Of a stretch of DNA of 64,000 nt, positions 42,515 through 50,419 are shown piece by piece (the stretch's first letter is position 1; each line of letters begins with the position of its first letter). The DNA is from an uncultured bacterium (lineage in GTDB: Bacteria > Actinomycetota > Coriobacteriia > Coriobacteriales > Coriobacteriaceae): NCBI GenBank assembly GCA_905215525.1, contig CAJMQJ010000008.1, positions 62,001 to 126,000 on the forward strand, written 5' to 3'. The position numbers and the translations under genes are program-made. The notes under the pieces were generated by a model that made no database searches, had not been told where the DNA came from, and saw nothing but the letters and a program-made list of their open reading frames with translations.

Positions 42515-43717
42515 ATGCAGATTACCTCAGGCCTGCCTGAAGGCTTTAACGCCGGCGCGTACGACATGATTGTCGTCGGTGCTGGATATGCCGGTGCCGT
42601 TTGCGCCCGCCGTCTTGCCGAGACCATCGGCTATCGTGTTGCCGTTTTGGAGCGCCGTAGCCACATTGCGGGCAATGCCTATGATTGCACTGACGAGGCC
42701 GGAATCCTGGTCCACGAGTACGGTCCGCATATCTATCACACCTTTAACGAGCGCGTGCACAATTTCCTGTCGCGCTTTACCAAGTGGACGGATTATCAGC
42801 ACAAGGTGCTCGCCAACATCAACGGCACCCTTATGCCCGTGCCTTTTAACCATGCGAGTCTCAAGCTCGCCTTTGGTGACGAGCGCGGCGAGGAGCTGTA
42901 TCAGAAGCTCGTGGAGACCTTTGGCAAGGATGTCAAGGTGCCCATCATGGAGCTGCGTAAGAAGAACGACCCGGATCTTGCCGAGGTCGCCGATTACGTC
43001 TACGAGAACGTCTTTTTGCATTACACCATGAAGCAGTGGGGCCAGACGCCCGATCAGATCGACCCCTCGATCACCGGCCGCGTTCCCATCTTTGTGGGCG
43101 ATGATGACCGCTACTTCCCGCAGGCTCCCTTCCAGGGTATGCCGCAGGACGGCTACACGGCGCTGTTCGAGCATATGCTCGACCACGACCTGATCGACGT
43201 GTTCTGCGACGTGGACGCCCGCGATCTCTTTGAGATCGACGAGACCACCGTCAAGATCGGTGGCAAGGTCTACGGCGGCGAGATCGTTTATACCGGTCCG
43301 CTCGATGAGCTGTTCAACCTCGACCTGGGCGCTCTTCCGTACCGTACGCTCGACATGAAGTTCGAGACGCTCGATATGGATCAGTTCCAGCCCGTGGGCA
43401 CCGTCAACTACACCACGAGCGAGGACTACACCCGCATTACCGAGTTCAAGAACATGACTGGTCAGGTCCTGCCCGGCAAGACCACCATCATGAAGGAGTA
43501 CTCCAAGGCCTATACGCCCGGCTCGGGCGAGACGCCGTATTACGCCATTCTTGAGCCCGAGAACCGTGAGCTCTATGAGCGCTATCTTGAGCGCGTCCAG
43601 AACCTGACAAACTTCCACCCGGTGGGTCGTCTGGCCGAGTATCGTTACTACGATATGGATGCCGTGACCAATTCCGCCCTCGATCTTTCGGATGAGATTA
43701 TCGCCTGCCATGCATAA
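42515..43717 (+). CDS. glf: UDP-galactopyranose mutase
   Basis: Product of 400 aa. The FAD-binding motif is DMIVVGAGYAGAVCARRLAE at residues ~18-37, then HEYGPHIYHTF and the C-terminal GRLAEYRYYDMD flavin segment. It converts UDP-galactopyranose to UDP-galactofuranose for surface glycans. GACAAGGAGTATCG precedes ATG 42515. A glycosyltransferase gene overlaps its stop by eight bases, so both probably serve one cell-surface polysaccharide. Confidence 0.95.
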   Translation: MQITSGLPEGFNAGAYDMIVVGAGYAGAVCARRLAETIGYRVAVLERRSHIAGNAYDCTDEAGILVHEYGPHIYHTFNERVHNFLSRFTKWTDYQHKVLANINGTLMPVPFNHASLKLAFGDERGEELYQKLVETFGKDVKVPIMELRKKNDPDLAEVADYVYENVFLHYTMKQWGQTPDQIDPSITGRVPIFVGDDDRYFPQAPFQGMPQDGYTALFEHMLDHDLIDVFCDVDARDLFEIDETTVKIGGKVYGGEIVYTGPLDELFNLDLGALPYRTLDMKFETLDMDQFQPVGTVNYTTSEDYTRITEFKNMTGQVLPGKTTIMKEYSKAYTPGSGETPYYAILEPENRELYERYLERVQNLTNFHPVGRLAEYRYYDMDAVTNSALDLSDEIIACHA

Positions 43718-44741
43718 AGTCATAACATTCGGTATTCCCTCGTATAACGCCGCCAAGGACATGGACCATTGCATCACCTCCATCTTGGAGGGGAGCAATT
43801 ACGCCACCGATATCGAGATTATCGTGGTGGACGACGGCTCCAAGGATGAGACGGCCGCCAAGGCCGACGAGTGGGAGGCCCGTTATCCTGGAATCATCCG
43901 CGCGGTGCACCAGGAGAATGGCGGCCACGGTATTGCCGTCCTTTCGGGTCTGCGCGAGGCGCAGGGCACCTACTACAAGGTCGTCGACTCGGACGACTGG
44001 CTTGACGGCGCTGCCCTTTCGACCATGCTGTCGATTCTGCGCGGCTTTGAAGAGCGCGACCAGCGCGTTGACCTGTTTATCTCGAACTACGTGTACGAGA
44101 AGGTTTACGAGGGTACGCATACGGCCATTGGTTACAAGTTTGCCCTGCCTCGAAAAAAGATCTTTACCTGGGACCAGATCGGCCATTTCCGTTTGGACCA
44201 GAATCTGCTCATGCACAGCCTGTGCTATCGCACGGATGTGCTGCGCGAGTCCAGCCTGCCCATGCCGCCGCACACGTTCTATGTGGACAACATCTACGCC
44301 TACGTGCCGCTGCCGCGTTGTAAGACCATGTACTACGCCGACATCGACCTCTATCGCTACTTTATCGGTCGCGAGGGCCAGAGTGTCAACGAGGCCACGA
44401 TGGTCAAGCGTCTGGACCAGCAGTTCCGTGTTACGCGTATCATGATGGAGTCGTACCACCTGTACAGCGATGTCGAGTCGTCGCGTCTGCGTTCGTACAT
44501 GATGGGCTACTTCACCATGATGATGGCGATCTGCTCGGTGCTCACCAAGCTTTCCGACGAGGATTGTGCCGATGAGCGCCTGAAGACGCTGTGGAATGAT
44601 TTGAAGGCCTATGACGAGCGTATGTATCGTCGTGCACGTTACGGTGTGGTCGGCTTCTTCACTAACCTCCGCGGTCGTGCCGGAGACAAAACCACACTCG
44701 GCCTATACCGTCTTGCCTCAAAGATCTTCAAATTCAACTAA
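43710..44741 (+). CDS. Glycosyltransferase family 2
   Basis: Product of 343 aa. The GT-A motifs are FGIPSYNAAKDMDH, IIVVDDGSKDETAAKADEWE and YKVVDSDDWLDGAAL. The C-terminal ~130 residues are helical without clear membrane segments. It probably transfers a sugar, perhaps galactofuranose given its coupling with glf, to a surface glycan. ATG 43710 lies inside the glf 3' end, an eight-base overlap. Confidence 0.88.
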   Translation: MHKVITFGIPSYNAAKDMDHCITSILEGSNYATDIEIIVVDDGSKDETAAKADEWEARYPGIIRAVHQENGGHGIAVLSGLREAQGTYYKVVDSDDWLDGAALSTMLSILRGFEERDQRVDLFISNYVYEKVYEGTHTAIGYKFALPRKKIFTWDQIGHFRLDQNLLMHSLCYRTDVLRESSLPMPPHTFYVDNIYAYVPLPRCKTMYYADIDLYRYFIGREGQSVNEATMVKRLDQQFRVTRIMMESYHLYSDVESSRLRSYMMGYFTMMMAICSVLTKLSDEDCADERLKTLWNDLKAYDERMYRRARYGVVGFFTNLRGRAGDKTTLGLYRLASKIFKFN

Positions 44742-44773
44742 CTGCCGAGTAATCGCTGCTGTTAGGTTGACTG

Positions 44774-44883
44774 GGCCCCTTGGCCTTTAGTTTGCTACTG
44801 CGAACAGTCCTGCTCGCACGGAAAGCACATTAAGTGCTTTCCGGCTCGTGCGGAACTTGTATCAAACTAAAGGCCAAGGGGCC
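44774..44883. repeat. Long nested inverted repeat after the glycosyltransferase
   Basis: The 21 bases 44774-44794 (GGCCCCTTGG...TAGTTTG) are the exact complement of 44863-44883. Inside, CGGAAAGCAC and GTGCTTTCCG form a ten-bp hairpin with an ATTAA loop (about 44819-44843), flanked by GCTCGCA and GCTCGTGC. It is unlike family A in sequence but similar in plan. No gene fits. Confidence 0.85.
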
Positions 44884-45005
44884 TCTGCTATAAGAATCGA
44901 TTGTCAGATTGTCTGAATTTGAAGATCTTAGACGCGCGGTACACAGGGGCCTGGGCTGAAAAGAATAAGGTTGGAAGTCGGTCGGAGACGGGCGGTCGAG
45001 TGAGA

Positions 45006-46007
45006 TTACTTTGCGGCGCCGGGTATGCCGTGGGAGGTTTTGGCGTTTTTGGCTCCGTTTACGATGGCGGTCTGTAGGGCCCTTACGGCGAGCATGCCCA
45101 GCAGGTCTAGGGGAACGGCGGCGCTTGCCTGGGCGCCCAGTTTGCCGCTGGCGAGGGTGTAGATGGTGTCGCCGTCGTTGGTGGTGTGCGTGGGACGGAT
45201 GGCGTGTGCGTAGGCGTCTGCGGCCATTTGGGAGACCTTGGTGGCCTGGGCCTTAGTGAGCTCCATGTTGGTGACGATGCAGCTGATGGTGGTGTTGGTG
45301 CGGTCGAGCGGCATCTGCATGGATCCGGCGGCGGCGAAGGCTGCGAGTTCCATGTCGACGATCTGGTCGCTATCGGCTGCGGCACGCATACCGGCGACCC
45401 ACTCGCCGGTGAAGGGGTCGACAACGTTGCCGCAGGCGTTGACCGAGACCACGGCGCCCACCTTGACGGGGCCGAGTGCCACGGCGGCGGCTCCAAGGCC
45501 AGCCTTCATGCAGGTGGCAGGGCCCATGAGCTTACCTACGGTGGCACCGGTGCCGGCGCCCACATTGCCTTGCTCGAGCGTGGTGGGGGTGTTGTCGAGT
45601 GCCTCGCGCACGGCGGCGATGCCGGCCTCTATGTCGGGGCGTACGGTGGGGTCGCCAAAGGCAAGGTCGAAGATACAGCTGGAGCACACGATGGGCACCT
45701 GCGTGGGGCCGACGGGAAGGCCGATGCCGCGGCTCTCGAGTTCGCGAGCGACGCCGCTTGCAGCCTCGAGGCCAAAGGCCGATCCGCCCGAAAGGCAGAC
45801 GGCGTGAACCTTGTCGACGGTGTTCTCGGGTCGCAGCAGGTCGGTTTCGCGCGATGCTGGAGCACCGCCGCGAACGTCAACGCCGCCGGTGGCACCCTCG
45901 GGCGCCACGATTACGGTGCAGCCGGTGCCAGCCTCCTCGTCCGTATAGTTGCCAAAGCAAAAGCCATCGACATTGCAAACATCGATGGCTTCGAGCAGTG
46001 TGTCCAT
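45006..46007 (-). CDS. P1-family (DmpA-like) peptidase
   Basis: Product of 333 aa. GTGCTVIVAPEGATGGVDVR and AVCLSGGSAFGLEAASGV are near the start, and GNVGAGTGATVGKL contains the small/Ser-Gly-Thr region of self-processing Ntn aminopeptidases of family S58. It is likely an aminopeptidase of unknown specificity. ATG 46007 has ATAGGAGAAAAC upstream; the frame is open a further ~95 codons without a ribosome site. The maf gene lies 100 bases upstream on the same strand. Confidence 0.88.
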   Translation of the reverse strand: MDTLLEAIDVCNVDGFCFGNYTDEEAGTGCTVIVAPEGATGGVDVRGGAPASRETDLLRPENTVDKVHAVCLSGGSAFGLEAASGVARELESRGIGLPVGPTQVPIVCSSCIFDLAFGDPTVRPDIEAGIAAVREALDNTPTTLEQGNVGAGTGATVGKLMGPATCMKAGLGAAAVALGPVKVGAVVSVNACGNVVDPFTGEWVAGMRAAADSDQIVDMELAAFAAAGSMQMPLDRTNTTISCIVTNMELTKAQATKVSQMAADAYAHAIRPTHTTNDGDTIYTLASGKLGAQASAAVPLDLLGMLAVRALQTAIVNGAKNAKTSHGIPGAAK

Positions 46008-46107
46008 GTTTTCTCCTATCGGTTTTCCGCCGGGCCTTATGCCCGGTCGGGATCCGTACGATACGGCAAAATTGTAGGCGCTGGGGGATACCCAGCGCCA
46101 GATGCAA

Positions 46108-46689
46108 TTACGAGAGTTTTTGAATCGCGCGTGCGACGCGAGCGATGGGCAAGCCCACCACGTTGTAGAAGTCACCCGAAATATCGTGCACAAGCATGCG
46201 GCCGCCTGTGCCTTGGATGCCGTAGGCCCCGGCCTTGTCCATGGGTTCGCCGGAGGCAACATAGCGCTCGATCTGCTCTTCGGTAAGCTCATAGAACGTC
46301 ACGTCGGTCACATCGACAAACGACAGGCTCTCGGCGGCATGCGGAGCTGTAGCGTCGCCGGCTTTAACGATGCAGACGCCGGTTGCGACCTGGTGCGTGC
46401 GGCCCGAAAGCTCGCGGAGCATGGTGCGCGCCTCGTCCTCGGTTGCCGGCTTGCCCAGAATCTTGCCATCGAAGGTGACAATAGTATCGGCCGCGACGGT
46501 CAGTTCGTTGGGCTCGGCATGCTCGGCGGCAACGGAGGCGGCTTTGGCGCGTGCTAAGCGTTCAACGAGCGTAAGCGGGGCCTCGCCATCAAAAGGCGTT
46601 TCGTCGATATCTGCGGGAATCACGTGAATGTCATAGCCCGCCTCGCGCATCAACTCGATGCGGCGCGGTGATTGCGAAGCCAAAATCAT
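46108..46689 (-). CDS. maf: Maf-family nucleotide pyrophosphatase
   Basis: Product of 193 aa. The family motifs ILASQSPRRIELM, LTVAADTIV and KAGAYGIQG are visible. It hydrolyses non-canonical or modified nucleoside triphosphates to monophosphates. The start overlaps the stop of the DJ-1 gene by four bases (ATGA), so the two are translationally coupled. Confidence 0.93.
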   Translation of the reverse strand: MILASQSPRRIELMREAGYDIHVIPADIDETPFDGEAPLTLVERLARAKAASVAAEHAEPNELTVAADTIVTFDGKILGKPATEDEARTMLRELSGRTHQVATGVCIVKAGDATAPHAAESLSFVDVTDVTFYELTEEQIERYVASGEPMDKAGAYGIQGTGGRMLVHDISGDFYNVVGLPIARVARAIQKLS

Positions 46690-47228
46690 AGCTGAATGCC
46701 CTCGGCGACCTTCTCGACGGCCTTGTCGCCGGCGAGTGTGCGCAGCAGCTCAAGCGCAAAGGGGAGCGACTGGGCCATGCCGCTGGCGGTGATGATGTTG
46801 CCGTCTTGCGTAACCTTCTCGCCGGTATAGGCGCCTTCGGGGAAGCTTTTCTCAAAGCCAGGGAAGCACGTGGCCTGGCGCCCCTCGAGTAGGTCGAGCT
46901 CGCCCAGGATAAACGGGGCGGCGCAGATGGCGGCAACGTGCTTGGTCGCGGCGAACTCGCAGACCACGTCGCAGACGCGCTGATCGGCGCGCAGGTTGGT
47001 GGCACCGGGCAGGCCGCCGGGCAGCACGACGCAGTCGTACTCGTCAAAGTTGATCTCATCAAAGAGCGCATCGCAGGTCACAGGGATCTGCAGCGAGCTT
47101 ACGACCTCACGCGTGGGCATGATCGAGACGAGCGTGGCACGCACGCCGCCGCGACGCATGACATCGACCATGGTCAAGCATTCAATAGTTTCAAAGCCAT
47201 CGGCGGCGAGAACGGCAACGCTGGGCAT
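46686..47228 (-). CDS. DJ-1/PfpI family protein
   Basis: Product of 180 aa. It has the nucleophile elbow VAAICAAPFILG, with the conserved reactive cysteine, and LAADGFETIECLTMVDVMRR at the start, typical of bacterial DJ-1 (YajL/ThiJ-like) proteins. A protective or glyoxalase-like function is expected. AAAGGAACCCTC precedes ATG 47228; eight extra residues upstream are possible. Confidence 0.9.
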   Translation of the reverse strand: MPSVAVLAADGFETIECLTMVDVMRRGGVRATLVSIMPTREVVSSLQIPVTCDALFDEINFDEYDCVVLPGGLPGATNLRADQRVCDVVCEFAATKHVAAICAAPFILGELDLLEGRQATCFPGFEKSFPEGAYTGEKVTQDGNIITASGMAQSLPFALELLRTLAGDKAVEKVAEGIQL

Positions 47229-47318
47229 GAGGGTTCCTTTCATGGGCGGCATACAATTAGCCGTCTTATACCCCGAAGACCTCCGCTTGCTACGCTCGAT
47301 TTTCCATTGTTTAAAAAG

Positions 47319-47372
47319 GGACGGGGCTATTTTAGCTACCCCACTTGCAGGGTAGCTAAAATAGCCCCGTCC
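47319..47372. repeat. Perfect 23-bp hairpin repeat
   Basis: Bases 47319-47341 (GGACGGGGCT...GCTACCC) are the exact complement of 47350-47372, with the loop CACTTGCA. A partial third copy of TAGCTACCC follows at about 47377-47385. Probably a dispersed palindromic element; it is not next to a U-run. Confidence 0.8.
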
Positions 47373-47407
47373 GAATTAGCTACCCTCACCCATCCTCAAC
47401 AATCTCA

Positions 47408-47540
47408 ATCTGTAACATCTAGACCCACTTTTGACCCCTAACTGTTACAGATCAAGACAAACGGAAACCGCCCCGACAAAACGTCTAAATCTGTAACATC
47501 TACGGACCAAAACCGGGTCTTACTGTTACAGATCGAGACA
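47408..47540. repeat. Two tandem palindromic repeats
   Basis: Unit 1: ATCTGTAACA (47408-47417) and TGTTACAGAT (47443-47452). Unit 2: ATCTGTAACA (47489-47498) and TGTTACAGAT (47524-47533). Both continue with ATCNAGACA-like bases. Arms are identical; the ~25-base centres differ. Spacing is 81 bases start to start. Confidence 0.8.
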
Positions 47541-47622
47541 GCCCCCAACAGCACCGCCCCGTTCGGGGAAACGACCGCTACAGGTACGGCGGGCAGAGGC
47601 TCACTTTTTTCTTCGGTTTTTC

Positions 47623-47652
47623 TTGACGGAATCTCACCTGTTGTAGTACTCT
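47623..47652 (+). promoter_or_regulatory. Promoter of the EamA/GH1/PTS block
   Basis: TTGACG (47623-47628) is followed after 18 bases by TACTCT (47647-47652). It lies upstream of the leader terminator at 47702-47736. Confidence 0.45.
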
Positions 47653-47701
47653 GTCCCAGTCTAAAAACGCGTGGACTTTTCTGGGCGCTAGCCACCTTTT
47701 T

Positions 47702-47738
47702 GCCACGCAACCGAGCAGTCGGTTGCGTGGCTTTTTTC
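47702..47738 (+). terminator. Strong leader terminator upstream of the EamA gene
   Basis: GCCACGCAACCGA pairs with TCGGTTGCGTGGC around GCAG, followed by TTTTTT. Upstream, GCGTGG (about 47669-47674) could instead pair with CCACGC in the 5' arm, a possible antiterminator. It lies between a plausible promoter and the gene at 47855, so it is probably an attenuator. Confidence 0.75.
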
Positions 47739-47854
47739 GTCTTGGCAGCAGGTACCACATGCACCGCCAGAAGACCGCACGAGCCCACCTTCCGACTGCA
47801 GGGAACAGACGCACGAGACGTGCATCTGCAAGACAGCAGACGGAAGGGAGCCTA

Positions 47855-48835
47855 ATGGCAGAAACAAACACAATCAAGCAACAGACCGCCGAGGCGGGAG
47901 CCGCGGGCGCGGGGCAGGTCAAGGCGGCGCTCCAGGTCTTTGCGGGCGGCGCCTGCTACGGCGCGATGGCCACGACCTACAAGCTCGCCTACGCCGCGGG
48001 CTTCACCTCAGCGCAGGTGGTGGCGAGCCAGGCGTGGTTCGGCTGCCTCTTCTTCGCCCTCGCCACGCTCGCAGGGCACGCACTCGGGCACCGCTGGCAG
48101 CGCGTGGGCTGGAAGCTCGCCCTCAAGCTCATGGGCCTGGGAGCCCTCACCTGCCTCACCTCAATCCTCTACTGCTACGCCATGAGCGTGCTGCCCGCCC
48201 CGGTGGCACTCACGCTCCTCTTCCAGTTCACGTGGCTGGGGCTCGTGTGGCAGACCGTCATGACGCGCCGGCCGCCGAGGCTCCTCCAAGTGGCCTCCGC
48301 CCTGGTCATCGTCTTCGGAACGGTGTTCGCCAGCGGCGTCTACAAGACCGGCATCACCGGGTACGACCCCGTGGCCCTGCTCTGCGCGCTGGGGGCGGCC
48401 GTGTCCTGCTCCCTCTTTGTCACCCTCTCCGGCAAGGTCGAGGCCCCCTGCTCGTCCGAGCAGCGTGGCGTCATCGTATGCGCGGGCTCCGTGGTCATGT
48501 CGCTCACGGTGTGTCCGGACTACGTCGTCTCGGGCGTCCTTGCCCAGGGCATCCTGCCCTTTGCCGTCATCGCCGGCTTCTTTGGCATGCTCTGCCCGGT
48601 CCTGCTCTTCGGCATGGGCTCTCCGCACCTGCCCGCGGGCCTGTCCACCGTCATGGCCGCCGCGGAACTCCCCGCCGGCCTGCTCATCGCCATGATCGTC
48701 CTCGGCGAGCCGCTCGGCGTCGTCGAGTGGCTGGGCGTCGCCATCATCCTCGCCGGCGTGTGCCTGGCACAGGTCCCCTCCCTGCTTGGAGGCCGGGAGG
48801 CACGTCGCGCCGCCGCAGGACAAGCCGTCAGCTAG
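47855..48835 (+). CDS. EamA/DMT-superfamily transporter
   Basis: Product of 326 aa with about ten membrane segments arranged as two EamA-type halves (GGACYGAMATTYKLAYAAGF in the first, GLSTVMAAAELPAGLLIAM in the second). It is probably a metabolite exporter or importer; the substrate is unknown. GAAGGGAGCC precedes ATG 47855. Third codon positions are almost all G or C, unlike most genes upstream. It begins the beta-glucoside block and a strong leader terminator precedes it. Confidence 0.85.
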   Translation: MAETNTIKQQTAEAGAAGAGQVKAALQVFAGGACYGAMATTYKLAYAAGFTSAQVVASQAWFGCLFFALATLAGHALGHRWQRVGWKLALKLMGLGALTCLTSILYCYAMSVLPAPVALTLLFQFTWLGLVWQTVMTRRPPRLLQVASALVIVFGTVFASGVYKTGITGYDPVALLCALGAAVSCSLFVTLSGKVEAPCSSEQRGVIVCAGSVVMSLTVCPDYVVSGVLAQGILPFAVIAGFFGMLCPVLLFGMGSPHLPAGLSTVMAAAELPAGLLIAMIVLGEPLGVVEWLGVAIILAGVCLAQVPSLLGGREARRAAAGQAVS

Positions 48836-48957
48836 TCACCCCTTCACAGGCGGCCCGCGCGCATCAGGTAAAGGGCCACGGGCCAGGCGCGCGAGGCCGC
48901 AAGGACGTTATAAAGCGTCCCCCGCAGAGATGGGGGCGCCAGAGAGAAGGAGGCACC

Positions 48958-50388
48958 ATGCCATTTCCAAAAGGGTTCCTTTGGGGAGGAGCCACCGCCG
49001 CCAACCAATGCGAGGGAGGTTATGACGAGGGCGGCCGCGGCCTTGCCAACGTCGACGTCATCCCACACGGGCCGGAGCGCAACGACGTAAGCCGCGGCCT
49101 GAGGCGCATGCTCGACTTCGAGCCCGGGTACTACTACCCGGCCCAGACGGGCATCGACTTCTACCACCACTACCGCGAGGACATAGCCCTCTTCGCGGAG
49201 ATGGGCTTTAAGGTCTTTCGCCTCTCCATCGCCTGGAGCCGCATCTTCCCCAATGGCGACGAGGAGGAGCCCAACGAGGCCGGGCTCGCTTTCTACGAGG
49301 ACGTGTTCCGCTGCTGCCGCGAGCACGGGATCGAGCCCCTCGTGACCATCACGCACTTCGACTGCCCCATCCACCTCGTCAAGAAGTACGGCGCCTGGCG
49401 AAACCGCACCCTTATCGAGCTCTACAAGCGGCTTGTGACGGTGCTCTTCAACCGCTACCGCGGCCTCGTGCGCTGGTGGATCACGTTCAACGAGATGAAC
49501 ATGATCTTGCACCGTCCCTTCATGGGTGCCGGCATCGTCCTCGAGCCCGGGGAGAATGCCCGCGAGGCCGAGTACCGCGCCGCGCACAACGAGCTCGTGG
49601 CGAGCGCCTGGGCCACCAAGATCGCCCACGAGGTCGATCCGGAGAACAAGGTGGGCTGCATGCTCGCCGCGGGAAGCTACTACCCCTACTCCTGTCGTCC
49701 CGAGGACGTTCGCGCGGCGCAGGTCAAGAACCAGGAGGACCTCTTCTTCGTGGACGTGCAGGCGCGCGGTCGCTACCCCGGCTACGCGCTCAAGATGCTC
49801 GAGCGCGAGGGCATCGACGTGGGCATGACCGCCGAGGACGAGCGCATCCTTGCGGAGAACACCGTCGACTTCATCTCGTTTAGCTACTACTCCTCGCGCT
49901 GCACCGCGGGCGACCCCGACTCCGTGGGCGGCGTCGCCGAGGGCAACGCCTTCGCCGGCGTGGAGAACCCCTACGTGCGCACGAGCGACTGGGGCTGGGT
50001 CATCGACCCGCTGGGATTCCGCATCACGATCAACGACCTCTGGGACCGCTACCAGAAGCCGCTCTTTGTGGTGGAGAACGGCCTCGGCGCCTATGACGAG
50101 GTGCTTCCCGACGGCACGATCGAGGACGACTACCGCATCGCCTACCTGCGCGAGCACATCGAGGCCATGCGTGACGCCATCGAGCAGGACGGCGTCGAGA
50201 TGCTCGGCTACACCACCTGGGGGCCGATCGACCTCGTGAGCGCGGGCTCCGGCGAGATGGAGAAGCGCTACGGCTTCATCTACGTGGACCGCGACAACCT
50301 GGGCAACGGCACGCTCGAGCGCAGGCGCAAGAAGAGCTTCTACTGGTATCAACAGGCCATCGCCACCAACGGAGGCGACCTGGGCTAG
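48958..50388 (+). CDS. GH1 6-phospho-beta-glucosidase
   Basis: Product of 476 aa, typical GH1 length. GFLWGGATAANQCEGGYDEGG starts the barrel; the acid/base glutamate is in WWITFNEMN and the nucleophile in LFVVENGLG. The C-terminal RKKSFYWYQQ is common in phospho-beta-glucosidases. It cleaves the phosphorylated beta-glucosides delivered by the EIIBC encoded 31 bases downstream. GAGAAGGAGGCACC precedes ATG 48958; the reading frame stays open far upstream only because of high G+C. Confidence 0.92.
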   Translation: MPFPKGFLWGGATAANQCEGGYDEGGRGLANVDVIPHGPERNDVSRGLRRMLDFEPGYYYPAQTGIDFYHHYREDIALFAEMGFKVFRLSIAWSRIFPNGDEEEPNEAGLAFYEDVFRCCREHGIEPLVTITHFDCPIHLVKKYGAWRNRTLIELYKRLVTVLFNRYRGLVRWWITFNEMNMILHRPFMGAGIVLEPGENAREAEYRAAHNELVASAWATKIAHEVDPENKVGCMLAAGSYYPYSCRPEDVRAAQVKNQEDLFFVDVQARGRYPGYALKMLEREGIDVGMTAEDERILAENTVDFISFSYYSSRCTAGDPDSVGGVAEGNAFAGVENPYVRTSDWGWVIDPLGFRITINDLWDRYQKPLFVVENGLGAYDEVLPDGTIEDDYRIAYLREHIEAMRDAIEQDGVEMLGYTTWGPIDLVSAGSGEMEKRYGFIYVDRDNLGNGTLERRRKKSFYWYQQAIATNGGDLG

Positions 50389-50419
50389 CCGCCCGGGCAA
50401 TATCACTAAGGAGAAAATA

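Noticed and set aside
45186..46286. 366-codon plus-strand frame opposite the P1 peptidase
   Set aside because: Antisense shadow with no ribosome site or recognisable motif.
47408..47540. Possible CRISPR array
   Set aside because: Only two units, each an inverted repeat with a unique centre; no regular direct repeats and spacers and no cas genes.
48034..48957. N-terminal extension of the GH1 gene giving a 784-residue product
   Set aside because: It overlaps the EamA gene in another frame, is Arg/His/Pro-rich, and a proper ribosome site and GH1 start lie at 48958.
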